64,000 bases of DNA from Pseudomonas sp. PH1b (GTDB lineage: Bacteria; Pseudomonadota; Gammaproteobacteria; Pseudomonadales; Pseudomonadaceae): NCBI RefSeq assembly GCF_000633395.1, contig NZ_AYMU01000011.1, positions 186,001 to 250,000 of the forward strand, written 5' to 3'. Made by a program: the position numbers and the translations under genes. Under the pieces are notes generated by a model. That model was given only the letters and a program-made list of their open reading frames with translations. It was not told the DNA's origin and made no database searches. Below are positions 56,214 to 64,000 of the stretch, piece after piece (the first letter of the stretch is position 1; each line of letters opens with the position of its first letter).

Positions 56214-56989
56214 GAAAGGCTCCCAGTGCCTGGTTGCGCCGATACCTGCAACCGCAACCGCCCCGTTGCCGGCTGGTGTGTTTTCCCCATGCCGGGGGCA
56301 GCGCCGGCTTCTTCAATGACTGGCGCGGCCTGTTACCGGCGGACATCGAGCTGATCAGCGTGCAGTACCCGGGGCGTGAAGAACGCCTCGACGAAACCTG
56401 GCCCGGCAGCCTGGAGTGGATGGCCGGCACCATCACCCGGGCCCTGTCCGACCTGGTGGACCGGCCGCTGGTGCTGTTCGGCCACAGCCTGGGTGCGGCC
56501 CTGGCCTTCGAGGTGGCCGCGCGCCTGCAGCAGCAGGGCTCGGCGCCCCAGCGGCTGATCGTGTCGGCGCACCCGGCGCCCCATCGCCAGCGTCACAGCG
56601 CGCTGCACCTGGGGCCGGATGCCGGGCTGCTGGAGGACGTGCGGCGCTTGTCCGACGGTGCGCCGTCACCCCTGGACGACCCCGCCTTGCGCGAGCTGTA
56701 CCTGCCGGCGCTGCGTAACGACTATCGGCTGATCGAGTCCTACCGCGGTGATATCAGCCGTGCCCTGGACCTGCCCCTGAGCGTGTGCCTGGGGGCGCGT
56801 GACCCTGAGGTCGACCCGGACGAAGCCTATGCCTGGGCCGAGACCAGCGCCCAGGTCACGGATTTCCAGTCCTTTCCCGGTGGCCACTTCTACCTGCGCG
56901 ACCAGCAGGCCGAACTGCTCAGGCACCTGACCCGCCTGCTGGCCGGCCACGGCGAGCCGGCGTGGCAGGCCTGGCCTTCGACTCCCTGA
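56210..56989 (+). CDS. pchC: PchC, type II editing thioesterase
   Basis: A 259-aa alpha/beta-hydrolase of the external NRPS thioesterases. LVCFPHAGGSAGFFNDW (oxyanion region), GHSLGAALAFEVAARL (nucleophile Ser) and FPGGHFYLRD (catalytic His) are visible. It removes wrong groups from carrier domains of PchE and PchF. The GTG start at 56210 overlaps the pchK stop (GTGA) after GGAGGGAG. Confidence 0.93.
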   Translation: MRKAPSAWLRRYLQPQPPRCRLVCFPHAGGSAGFFNDWRGLLPADIELISVQYPGREERLDETWPGSLEWMAGTITRALSDLVDRPLVLFGHSLGAALAFEVAARLQQQGSAPQRLIVSAHPAPHRQRHSALHLGPDAGLLEDVRRLSDGAPSPLDDPALRELYLPALRNDYRLIESYRGDISRALDLPLSVCLGARDPEVDPDEAYAWAETSAQVTDFQSFPGGHFYLRDQQAELLRHLTRLLAGHGEPAWQAWPSTP

Positions 56990-57013
56990 ATTTCCACTTT
57001 GGCAGACATCGAC

Positions 57014-57337
57014 ATGAAAACACCCGAGCAATGCAGCGACCTGCACGACATCCGCTGCGGTATCGACGCCATGGATGAGCAGATCATCCAGGCCCTGGGC
57101 CGGCGCCTGGCCTACGTCAAGGCCGCGGCGCAGTTCAAACCCACAGAGCAGAGCATCGCCGCCCCGGAACGGGTCGCCGCCATGCTGCCACTGCGTCAGC
57201 AATGGGCCGAACAGGCGGGGCTGGACCCGCTGTTCGTGGTGCCGCTGTTCGCCCAGATCATCCACTGGAACATTGCCCAGCAAGTGCGCCACTGGCGGCG
57301 CCAGCACGGGCTGGAGCAAGGAGCTCAAGATGAGTGA
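57014..57337 (+). CDS. pchB: PchB, isochorismate-pyruvate lyase
   Basis: A 107-aa AroQ-fold enzyme that splits isochorismate to salicylate and pyruvate. The blocks MKTPEQCSDLHDIRCGIDAMD, ALGRRLAYVKAA, APERVAAMLPLRQQWAE and FAQIIHWNIAQQ line up with P. aeruginosa PchB, whose length is nearly identical. ATG 57014 matches that start; TTG 56999 would add five residues. It overlaps pchA by 8 bp. Confidence 0.94.
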   Translation: MKTPEQCSDLHDIRCGIDAMDEQIIQALGRRLAYVKAAAQFKPTEQSIAAPERVAAMLPLRQQWAEQAGLDPLFVVPLFAQIIHWNIAQQVRHWRRQHGLEQGAQDE

Positions 57338-58763
57338 ATCCTGCCTGTCCGGGCTGACCCGGGCCCTGCGCAAGGGCGAATCCCTGGCCCGGCGCCGGGG
57401 CCGGGCGGTGCTGGTGGTGTACAGCCTGGCCGCCGAGCGCCTGGACCCGTTGCGGTTGTTTGCCGCCAACCGCCAGGTGCTAGGCCAGAGCCTGTTCTGG
57501 TCCAGTGACCAGGGCGCCCTGGCCCTGGCCGGGTTCGGCTGCACCGAAGAAATCAGCCCGCCGGCCGCCGAGCGTTTCGCCGCCTGCACCCAGGCCTGGC
57601 GCCAGTTGCTGGAACAGGCCCACCAGGTGGGGCCGAAGCGGGCGTACCTGTGTGGCGGTTTTGCCTTCGACCCCCAGGGCCCCGGCAGTGCCCAGTGGCA
57701 GTCGTTTGCCGCCACTTCCCTGGTGCTGCCACGGATCCTGTTGCTGCGCGAAGGTGAGCAGCAGCATTGGCTGTTCAGCCTGTGGGTCGAGCCTGGCGCC
57801 GATGTAGCCCAGAGTGCCGGCACCCTGGAAGCGGAATGGACGCTGTTGCACGCGCGCTACAGCCACGCCCCGGCGGCGCAGCTGCCCGCCGAGGCCAGGG
57901 CCGAGGACGATCCGCAGGCCGCCGGGCGCTGGCAGGACTGTGTTGCCCAAGCGATTGCACGGATCCAGGGTGGCGAGTTGAGCAAAGTGGTGCTGGCCCG
58001 GGAAGTCTGCCTGCGGGCGAGTCGCAGCATTCCCTGCGGGCCCTTGCTGGAGAATCTCCAGGTGGCCTATCCCCAGGCGTTCCTGTTCGCCTTCAGCCGC
58101 GGCGACAGCTGCTTCCTCGGCGCCACGCCGGAGCGCTTGGTCCGGGTGGCCCGGGGCACTCTCAACACCGTGGCCCTGGCCGGCACCTGCGCCCGCGGCC
58201 TGCATGAACAGCAGGACGTGGAACTGGGCCAGGCCCTGATGGACAGCGCCAAGGACCGCCACGAACACGCCCTGGTGGTGCAGACCCTGCGCGAGGCCCT
58301 GCAGCCGTACTGCGCCATGCTGGAGATTCCCCCGCAGCCGCAGCTGCACCGCCTGGCCCACGTCCAGCACCTGCTGACCCCGGTGCTCGGGCGCCTGCGG
58401 CCCCAGGTCGACCTGCTGCAAGTGGTCGATGCCCTGCACCCGACCCCGGCGGTGGGCGGCCTGCCACGAGCCAAGGCCCTGGACTACATCCGCGAGCACG
58501 AGCAACTGGATCGCGGTTGGTACGCCGCCCCGGTGGGCTGGCTGAATGCCGAGGGCGACGGCGAGTTCGCCGTGGCCCTGCGTTCGGCGCTGATTCGTGG
58601 CAACCAGGCGCACCTGTTCGCCGGCTGCGGCATCGTTGGCGAGTCGGACCCGCAGAGCGAATACCAGGAAACCTGCCTGAAATTACGCACCATTGGCGAA
58701 GCTTTGCGCCCGCCAGCAGCCGCGCCGAGCGTGGCCGCGAGCGGCGGACAGGGCGCCTTGTAG
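57330..58763 (+). CDS. pchA: PchA, isochorismate synthase
   Basis: A 477-aa chorismate-utilising enzyme (MenF/TrpE-like fold). Its catalytic C-terminal half contains GELSKVVLAREVCLRA, FSRGDSCFLGATPERLVRV, LAGTCARG, DRHEHALVVQTLREAL, HPTPAVGGLPRAKAL and FAVALRSALIRGNQAHLFAGCGIVGESDPQSEYQET. It converts chorismate to isochorismate for PchB. ATG 57330 follows GGAG. Last gene of the operon; its stop codon lies inside a long hairpin. Confidence 0.94.
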   Translation: MSESCLSGLTRALRKGESLARRRGRAVLVVYSLAAERLDPLRLFAANRQVLGQSLFWSSDQGALALAGFGCTEEISPPAAERFAACTQAWRQLLEQAHQVGPKRAYLCGGFAFDPQGPGSAQWQSFAATSLVLPRILLLREGEQQHWLFSLWVEPGADVAQSAGTLEAEWTLLHARYSHAPAAQLPAEARAEDDPQAAGRWQDCVAQAIARIQGGELSKVVLAREVCLRASRSIPCGPLLENLQVAYPQAFLFAFSRGDSCFLGATPERLVRVARGTLNTVALAGTCARGLHEQQDVELGQALMDSAKDRHEHALVVQTLREALQPYCAMLEIPPQPQLHRLAHVQHLLTPVLGRLRPQVDLLQVVDALHPTPAVGGLPRAKALDYIREHEQLDRGWYAAPVGWLNAEGDGEFAVALRSALIRGNQAHLFAGCGIVGESDPQSEYQETCLKLRTIGEALRPPAAAPSVAASGGQGAL

Positions 58764-58842
58764 CCGCTGCCGCAGGCTCGCGGCGATGTTGAAGGCACCG
58801 AGGCCCCTTCGGTGCCTTGCGCAGCCTGCGGCAACGGCTACA
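58759..58842. terminator. nested long hairpin at the end of the pch operon
   Basis: Outer arms 58759-58778 and 58823-58842 pair at 19 of 20 bases (TGTAGCCG-TGCCGCAGGCT); inner arms AAGGCACCGA (58792-58801) and TCGGTGCCTT (58809-58818) pair perfectly around a 7-base loop. The pchA stop codon is in the first arm. There is no T-run, so it may be a REP-type intergenic element that ends or protects the mRNA. Confidence 0.7.
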
Positions 58843-58938
58843 GGGGGCGGTTTCGGGCGCGGCCCATGGCATTGGAAAAAACGCCGGTGTGGTCGTATCT
58901 TTGCGCCTCCCTTGATTCGACCACTCTGGCGAGCAGCG

Positions 58939-59382
58939 ATGAAATCCGACGTGTTGATCAACACCCTGCTAAGGCTCGAAAACGCCTTCAACGATCCTGG
59001 CGAGAATCCTCTGCGGCGCATCGACGCCTGCATCGCCGAGGTGGCCCGGTTGGCCGACCCGGCCAGCATTGGCCCGCTGTTGTCGTTGCTCGACGATGAG
59101 GCGGAATATGACGAGGTGATGTTTTCGCTGATTCACGCCGCTGAGCATTTCGATCTTCCGGTGTATGTGCCGGCGTTGCTGGCGGCGCTGCCCGGCTTGC
59201 AGGAAAACAGCCCGAGGTGGGCGCAGATCCTTTTCACCCGGGTGCTCAACAGCGAGCCCGCGCGCCTGGAGATGGTCCGTGCCTTGCGCGAAGCGGTGCC
59301 AGCGGTCAAGGCGGCGGCCCTGGAATTGGCCGATTCGATTTGTAGGAGCCGGCTTGCCGGCGAACCGCGCAGCGGCCGGTGA
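58939..59382 (+). CDS. Imm30-like immunity protein, orphan, 3' end within a REP element
   Basis: A 147-aa cytosolic helical protein. LLSLLDDEAEYDEVMFSLIHAAEHF and SPRWAQILFTRVLNSEPARLEMVRALRE resemble the Imm30 family, which neutralises polymorphic toxins. No toxin or secretion gene is adjacent. The last 13 codons (from CRSRLAGEP) are encoded by the first REP arm of the downstream repeat array, so the original C-terminus has probably been replaced by repeat insertion. A ribosome site is weak (AGCAGCG before ATG 58939). The Imm30 assignment is by motif resemblance and is not certain. Confidence 0.6.
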   Translation: MKSDVLINTLLRLENAFNDPGENPLRRIDACIAEVARLADPASIGPLLSLLDDEAEYDEVMFSLIHAAEHFDLPVYVPALLAALPGLQENSPRWAQILFTRVLNSEPARLEMVRALREAVPAVKAAALELADSICRSRLAGEPRSGR

Positions 59383-59935
59383 GTGCGGTTCATGGCGAGG
59401 GAATGCGGTGTTCTTGCGGGCCCCTTCGCTGGCAAGCCAGCTCCTACGGCTGGCGCGATAGCGGCGTCGTCCTTGCCGGCGAACCGCGCAGCGGCCGGTG
59501 GGTGCGGTTCAAGGCGAAGGAATGCGGTGTTCTTGCGGGCCCCTTCGCTGGCAAGCCAGCTCCTACGGCTGAGCAAATGTGCACCCTGTAGGAGCCGGCT
59601 TGCCGGCGAACCGCGCAGCGGCCAGTGAGTGCGGTTCAAGGCGAAGGAATGCGGTGCTCTTGCGGGCCTCTTCGCTGGCAAGCCAGCTCCTACGGCTGGC
59701 GCGATATCGGCGTCGTCTTTGCCGGCGAATCGCGCAGCGGCCGGTGGGTGCGGTTCATGGCGAGGGAATGGGGTGTTCTTGCGGGCCTCTTCGCTGGCAA
59801 GCCAGCTCCTACGGCTGGCGCGATAGCGGCGTCGTCCTTGCCGGCGAACCGCGCAGCGGCCGGTGAGTGCGGTTCATGGCGAGGGAATGCGGTGTTCTTG
59901 CGGGCCCCTTCGCTGGCAAGCCAGCGCCTACACAG
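59340..59935. repeat. tandem REPIN-type array, five units
   Basis: Five copies of an about 120-bp unit start with TTGCCGGCGAACCGCGCAGC at 59354, 59473, 59600, 59719 and 59838 (spacings 119, 127, 119 and 119). Each unit ends with TTCGCTGGCAAGCCAGC-CCTAC, the inverted counterpart of TGTAGGAGCCGGCTTGCCGG, the familiar Pseudomonas REP sequence. Units 1 and 3 carry the full left arm; the others have a shortened one. Many overlapping open frames here are artefacts. The array fills the gap between two convergent genes. Confidence 0.9.
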
Positions 59936-59942
59936 GTCCGCT

Positions 59943-60896
59943 TCAGCTGGTGGGGATGGCGCTGGGTGGCGGGCCGGCGAGGGTATGGCCGGGCTTGGCC
60001 CGCAGCAGGGCGTTGATGGCCTGGCCGTAGCCCTTGCCCGCCAGGCTCATGCTGTTGTTATGGGTGCCGCCGGGCACCAGCAGCAGTTTCTTCGGCTCTT
60101 GCGCCACCTTGAACAACTCCTTGCTCAGGCGCGCCGGTACGTAGTCGTCCTTCAGGCCATGGACCACCAGCAACGGCATGCCGATCTCGCCGATCTTGTC
60201 GATGGAATCGAACTTCTGCGACATCAGCCAGCGCACCGGCAGGGAGGTCTTGGTCACCGCCGCAGCGGCATCGGCCAGGGTGGTGAAGGTGGATTCGACG
60301 ATCAGCCCGCGGGCGGCAATCGGTGTGTGCTCGCTGGCGGCCTGGCGACCCAGTTCGGCCGCCAGGTCGATGGCCACCGCGCCGCCCAGGGAGTGGCCGT
60401 AGATCAGGCGCTTGCTGGCGTCGGGTTGCAGTTCCTTGAACCGTTCCCAGGCGATGCGCGCGTCTGCGTACACGCTGCTTTCCGAGGGCAGGTCGCCGTG
60501 GCTCTGGCCAAAGCCGCGGTAGTCGATGGCCAGCACCGAGTAACCCAGGGCGTGCAGTTGCTCGATGCGAAACAGCTGGCCGGTAAGGTTCCAGCGCACT
60601 CCGTGCAGGTAGAGGATCGCCGGGGCATCGGCGCGTTGCGCCGGCCACCACCAGGCGTGGATGTTCTGCCCGGCCTTGAAGCTTTTCGGCTTGAGTTCGA
60701 ACTCCTGCACCGTGCTCGGCAGGCCGCGGTACCAGCCGGCGGTGCCGGGCTCGATGCGAAACACCAGTTGGCGTTCCTGGTGTTCGAGTACCGCGCAGCT
60801 CACCGGCAGGCCGACCACTAGCGCGGCCATGCACAGCAGGGAAAACCAGCGACGGCGCAGGCGCTGGGACAGGGTTGGGGACATGGAAGGTTTCAC
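59943..60896 (-). CDS. alpha/beta hydrolase (BEM46/YfhR-like), membrane-anchored or exported
   Basis: A 317-aa serine hydrolase. An N-terminal hydrophobic segment (WFSLLCMAALVVGLPVSC) suggests a signal anchor or, less certainly, a lipoprotein. ILYLHGVRWNLTGQLFRIEQL, IDYRGFGQSHGDLPSE, YGHSLGGAVAIDLAAEL (nucleophile Ser), VVHGLKDDYVPARLS (Asp) and PGGTHNNS (His) form a complete triad. Physiological substrate unknown. ATG 60896 or ATG 60884 could start the protein. It lies next to the second siderophore receptor but is not obviously cotranscribed. Confidence 0.85.
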   Translation of the reverse strand: MKPSMSPTLSQRLRRRWFSLLCMAALVVGLPVSCAVLEHQERQLVFRIEPGTAGWYRGLPSTVQEFELKPKSFKAGQNIHAWWWPAQRADAPAILYLHGVRWNLTGQLFRIEQLHALGYSVLAIDYRGFGQSHGDLPSESSVYADARIAWERFKELQPDASKRLIYGHSLGGAVAIDLAAELGRQAASEHTPIAARGLIVESTFTTLADAAAAVTKTSLPVRWLMSQKFDSIDKIGEIGMPLLVVHGLKDDYVPARLSKELFKVAQEPKKLLLVPGGTHNNSMSLAGKGYGQAINALLRAKPGHTLAGPPPSAIPTS

Positions 60897-61051
60897 CGCA
60901 GAACGATCAACAAGGAGTTTTATCAGAAGTGTACAGATGGCTGTAGTGATTTTGCTGCGATGGTCGCTGCAATGGGTTGTCCGATACCAGGTGGTGTCGG
61001 CGGTTCGACCCTGCCCGGGTGGGCAGGGTGCACGGATTGGGGGACTACGGC

Positions 61052-63457
61052 TTAGAAGTCCCAGCGAGTGGTCACCATCACATTACGTGGGTCACCGTAG
61101 TAGGCCGAGTCATAGAAACCGATGTTGGTGTAATACGACTTGTCGAACAGGTTGTTGACGTTCAGCGTCGCCGAGAGGTTGTCGGTGATCTGGTAGCGCG
61201 CCATCAGGTCCACCAGCCAGAACGGATCCTGGGAGAATTTTTCGTAACGGTCCTTGCCACGGTTGTACAGCGTTTGCCAGCCCTCGCCCTGCCAGCGGGC
61301 GCCACCGCCCAGGGTAAGTTTGTCGAGGCTGCCGCCGAGTTTGTAGCTGGTGTAGAAACTGAGCTGATCTTGCGGTTCCCAGGTGGCCACCTTCACCCCG
61401 TCGGCATCACGGCTGACCTTGTGGGTATAGCCGGCCTGCAATTGCCAGCCAGGACGCAGCTCACCGGAAATCTCCGCTTCGTAGCCCTTGGTCTTGGTCT
61501 TGGTGGCGATATAGGAGAAGTCGACCCCAGGATTGGAGTTGTAGATGGTGTCGGCGATTGGACGGTTTTCCTCGTGTACCTCGAAGTAGGCGAAGCTGGA
61601 GTTCAGGCGACCATCGAAGAACTCGCCTTTGAGCCCGATCTCGTAGTTTTTCCCTTCATTGGGTTCGAGCATCTTGCGCGTGCGGTCACGGTACTGGGTT
61701 TGCGGTTGGAAAATCTCGGTGTAGCTGGCGTAGGCGGAGAAATTGTCGTTGAGGTCGTAGACCAGGCCGGCATAGGGCACTACCTTGCCGCTCTCCTTGG
61801 TGTCGCTGGTACCGGTGACCTGGAAATTGGCGACGCGGGTGCCGAGCAGCAGCGACAGGTCGTCCATCAGGCTGAAGCGGCCGGTGATGTAGGTGCCGGT
61901 CTGGCGTGTGGTTTCATCGTTGATCTTGGTCGGCTGGTTCCACAGGGGCTCGATGGCTTCGCCGTGCCATTTGTAGAAGTCATAAGAGTTGTCGAAATAG
62001 GTGGCATCGGAATAGTCCTTGCCCTTCCATTCGGAGATCGACAGGGACTGGCCCACTACCAACTGGTGCTCTCGACCGAAGAGCTCGAAAGGTCCGGATG
62101 CATAGACGTCGAGGCTGTCACTGGTGGTTTCGCCAGTGTATTTGCGAGCGTAGATCGAACTGGTGGTAGCGGTGTCCTGGGAGATATAGCCCAAGGGCGC
62201 GTTATAGCCGTTGATCTGGTGGTTGTACTGGGCCTTGGCGACCCAGCCATTGTCGAAGTTGTGCTCCAGGCTAGCGAACACTGTACGGGTGTACTGTTCC
62301 CAACTGCTCCACTTCGGACCATTGTTGAACGAGCGAGACAGGTTCAGATAATTGCCGTCCGGGTCATAGACGGTACGTGTGCCGGTCCAGCTCGAGCCCT
62401 TCGGGTCGCTGTCCTGATAGTCGGCACCGAGGGTCAGCAGGGTGTCCGGTGACAGGTCGAATTCAAGGATGCCGTAGTAGACATCGGTCTTGCGCTGATA
62501 GTGATCAAGAAACGATTTCTTGTCTTGGTAGGCGGCCACCGCCCGGCCGCGGACGTTGCCGGAGTCGGTCAGCGGTCCGCTGACATCGATCTGGGTGCGG
62601 TAGTTGTCCCAGGAGCCGGCGCCGAGCTCGATGCTGCTCTTGAACTCGGATGTGGGCTTCTTGCGGATCAGGTTGATGGTGCCGCCAGGACCGCCGGCGC
62701 CGGTCAGCAGGCCGGTCGCGCCCTTGAGCACTTCGACACGGTCGTACAGGGCCATGTCGGTCATGGTCTGGCCGGCCGAATACTGGGCGTCGCGCAGGGT
62801 CGGGATGCCGTCGTACTGGAAGTTGACGATGGAGAAACCGCGGGAATAGTAGTTGGTGCGTTCGCTGTCGTAGGTGGATACGGTGATACCCGGCGTGTGG
62901 CGCATTACGTCGTCTATTGCAGTGAGGCCAAAGTCATCCATTACCTGGCGGGTCACCACCGAGATCGACTGCGGGGTTTCCCGCGGTGTCAGCACCAACC
63001 GGGTGGCGGTGGCGATGGTGCCCGGAGTGTAGGAGCCGCTGCCTTCGGTGACGGTGCCCAGCTGGTTGGTGGTGACCGTGGTTGCCCCCAACTCGACCCG
63101 TTCGCCGCCGCTGGCCTGGACCACCCGATACCCCGCGCCTTCGGCCACCGCTTGCAGGCCCAGGGGCGCCAGCAGGCGGCGCAGGCCTTCGCCAACGGCA
63201 AAGCGGCCGTTCAGGCCAGTGCTGCGCTTGCCGGCGCTGAGGCTGGCGTCGACCACGACCATGGCCCCGGATTGCTGGCCGAAGGCCCCCAGCACCTGGT
63301 CCAGGTTGCCTGGGGCGATGGTGTAGTCGTGCGGCTGGCTGTCAGTGGCTGCGGCGCCGGGTTCGGCGGCCAGCAGCGGCAGGCTGGCGCTGGCGATGGA
63401 CAGGCCGATGATGACCGGGCGCAAGGCCGCGGCAAGGGGCGTAAGGCGAATGTGCAT
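61052..63457 (-). CDS. TonB-dependent siderophore receptor with signalling domain (FpvA/FoxA-like)
   Basis: An 801-aa outer-membrane receptor. Signal peptide (ALRPVIIGLSIASASLPLLAAE), then an STN domain (about 45-125; YTIAPGNLDQVLGAFGQQSGAMVVVD), a plug (TPRETPQSISVVTRQVMDDFGLTAIDDVMRHTPGITV, VEVLKGATGLLTGAGGPGGTINLIRKKP) and a barrel ending NVMVTTRWDF. The STN domain means uptake is coupled to an extracytoplasmic sigma factor through FecR. It follows the FecR-type gene on the same strand. It is most like ferripyoverdine-type receptors; whether it takes a foreign pyoverdine or another hydroxamate cannot be decided here. Confidence 0.9.
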   Translation of the reverse strand: MHIRLTPLAAALRPVIIGLSIASASLPLLAAEPGAAATDSQPHDYTIAPGNLDQVLGAFGQQSGAMVVVDASLSAGKRSTGLNGRFAVGEGLRRLLAPLGLQAVAEGAGYRVVQASGGERVELGATTVTTNQLGTVTEGSGSYTPGTIATATRLVLTPRETPQSISVVTRQVMDDFGLTAIDDVMRHTPGITVSTYDSERTNYYSRGFSIVNFQYDGIPTLRDAQYSAGQTMTDMALYDRVEVLKGATGLLTGAGGPGGTINLIRKKPTSEFKSSIELGAGSWDNYRTQIDVSGPLTDSGNVRGRAVAAYQDKKSFLDHYQRKTDVYYGILEFDLSPDTLLTLGADYQDSDPKGSSWTGTRTVYDPDGNYLNLSRSFNNGPKWSSWEQYTRTVFASLEHNFDNGWVAKAQYNHQINGYNAPLGYISQDTATTSSIYARKYTGETTSDSLDVYASGPFELFGREHQLVVGQSLSISEWKGKDYSDATYFDNSYDFYKWHGEAIEPLWNQPTKINDETTRQTGTYITGRFSLMDDLSLLLGTRVANFQVTGTSDTKESGKVVPYAGLVYDLNDNFSAYASYTEIFQPQTQYRDRTRKMLEPNEGKNYEIGLKGEFFDGRLNSSFAYFEVHEENRPIADTIYNSNPGVDFSYIATKTKTKGYEAEISGELRPGWQLQAGYTHKVSRDADGVKVATWEPQDQLSFYTSYKLGGSLDKLTLGGGARWQGEGWQTLYNRGKDRYEKFSQDPFWLVDLMARYQITDNLSATLNVNNLFDKSYYTNIGFYDSAYYGDPRNVMVTTRWDF

Positions 63458-63565
63458 AAGGAAAATCCGTGGGTTGAGAAGGGTTGGCGCTGAGCTGTTT
63501 TCCAGCTTCTTCCCTGGTCTTGATGCACGAGATTGAAAAAACTGCCGCCGGTTTGAAAAAAAGAT

Positions 63566-64000
63566 TCAGGCGGCTTCCACAGAGACCCAGTACCCCATCA
63601 CCCGCCGGATACGAATCGGCAAGGCCTTGGCCAGCAGGTCGAGGCTGGCCTCCGGTTGATCCAGGGAAAACGAGCCGGAAACCCGCCACCCGGCGACTTC
63701 GGCGGCGCAGCGCAGCAGGCCTGGGCGATAGCGGTCGAGCTCGGCGAGCACTTCGCCCAAGGGCTTGCGGTCGGCAATCAGCAGGCCTTGGGTCCAGGCG
63801 CTGGCCGAGGCGGGCACGGGGGCCAGGGCGCCGATCCGTTGGTGAACGATATCCACTTGCTGGCCCGGGCCCAGGTCGCGCAGGGGAGCATGGGCGGTGC
63901 TGAGCGAACTGTTGCCGGCCAGCAGTTGCACCCGGGTGCCGTTGATGCCCGGCAAGCCGACGCTGAGGATCAGTTGCGAGCCTGGGGCCAGGTGGATGCG
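63566..64000 (-). CDS. FecR-type anti-sigma/signal-transducing protein, C-terminal part
   Basis: At least 144 residues of a FecR-like protein; the frame stays open to the window edge and the start lies beyond it. The periplasmic C-terminal part is recognisable by WTQGLLIADRKPLGEVLAELDRYRPGLLRCAAEVAGWRVSGSFSLDQPE and LPIRIRRVMGYWVSVE, the typical domain that contacts the receptor STN domain. It is 108 bp upstream of the receptor gene. A FecI-type sigma gene is expected just outside the window. Confidence 0.88.
   Translation of the reverse strand, partial: RIHLAPGSQLILSVGLPGINGTRVQLLAGNSSLSTAHAPLRDLGPGQQVDIVHQRIGALAPVPASASAWTQGLLIADRKPLGEVLAELDRYRPGLLRCAAEVAGWRVSGSFSLDQPEASLDLLAKALPIRIRRVMGYWVSVEAA

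Noticed and set aside
59379-59866. Several small open frames with repeated peptide sequence
   Set aside because: They are translations of the REPIN array and recur with each unit in different frames. No start signals.
59340-59935. CRISPR array
   Set aside because: Units of about 120 bp are similar along their whole length; there are no unique spacers of constant size and no cas genes.

Overview
The window is a GC-rich chromosomal segment of a fluorescent Pseudomonas, most likely the Pseudomonas protegens group. The strongest evidence is a complete enantio-pyochelin locus (about 32.2-58.8 kb). Its hallmarks are a short PchE without the domain inserted in the P. aeruginosa adenylation domain, PchK as thiazoline reductase, and a fetABCDEF uptake operon. 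No phage, plasmid, IS or CRISPR was seen, and no tRNA or rRNA genes were recognised.

Layout. 0-2.4 kb: carboxynorspermidine decarboxylase and dehydrogenase (alternative polyamine route). 2.7-4.6 kb: a soluble hybrid sensor kinase with two near-identical PAS domains. 4.8-13.3 kb: two adjacent operons, flavin monooxygenase/RidA/DUF1028/M20 deacetylase and aldehyde dehydrogenase/APC permease/class III aminotransferase. Both are preceded by the same promoter-type sequence and probably form one co-regulated but unassigned catabolic regulon. 13.4-21.1 kb: an unusual leftward cluster of three phage-tail-collar-domain proteins, a GNAT acetyltransferase and a giant repeat-rich Ig-like autotransporter. 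The autotransporter gene is broken by one missing base, and a 933-bp AT-rich region with no convincing gene lies upstream. 22-25.2 kb: an orphan amino-acid-binding protein, methionine gamma-lyase and an Lrp regulator. 25.2-32.2 kb: a LysR regulator and amidohydrolase, a TIM-barrel/epoxide-hydrolase-like pair behind a 28-bp palindrome, a TetR regulator and a SotB-like exporter.

The siderophore region works as one circuit. PchA and PchB make salicylate, PchD activates it, and PchE, PchF and PchK assemble, cyclise, reduce, methylate and release enantio-pyochelin with PchC editing. PchH and PchI are ABC exporter-type proteins. FetA (outer membrane) and FetC/D/E (periplasm and inner membrane) bring the ferric complex back. 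PchR, itself behind a Fur-like site, lies between the two operons; both operon promoters carry a Fur-like box and share a CGCAAACGAA block that is a candidate PchR target.

After pchA come a long nested hairpin, an orphan Imm30-like immunity gene whose 3' end runs into a five-copy tandem REPIN-type array, an alpha/beta hydrolase, and a second siderophore receptor with a signalling domain followed by the end of its FecR-type anti-sigma gene, which is cut by the window edge.

Best candidates for something undescribed: the tail-collar/GNAT/giant autotransporter operon, and the twin-promoter catabolic regulon.
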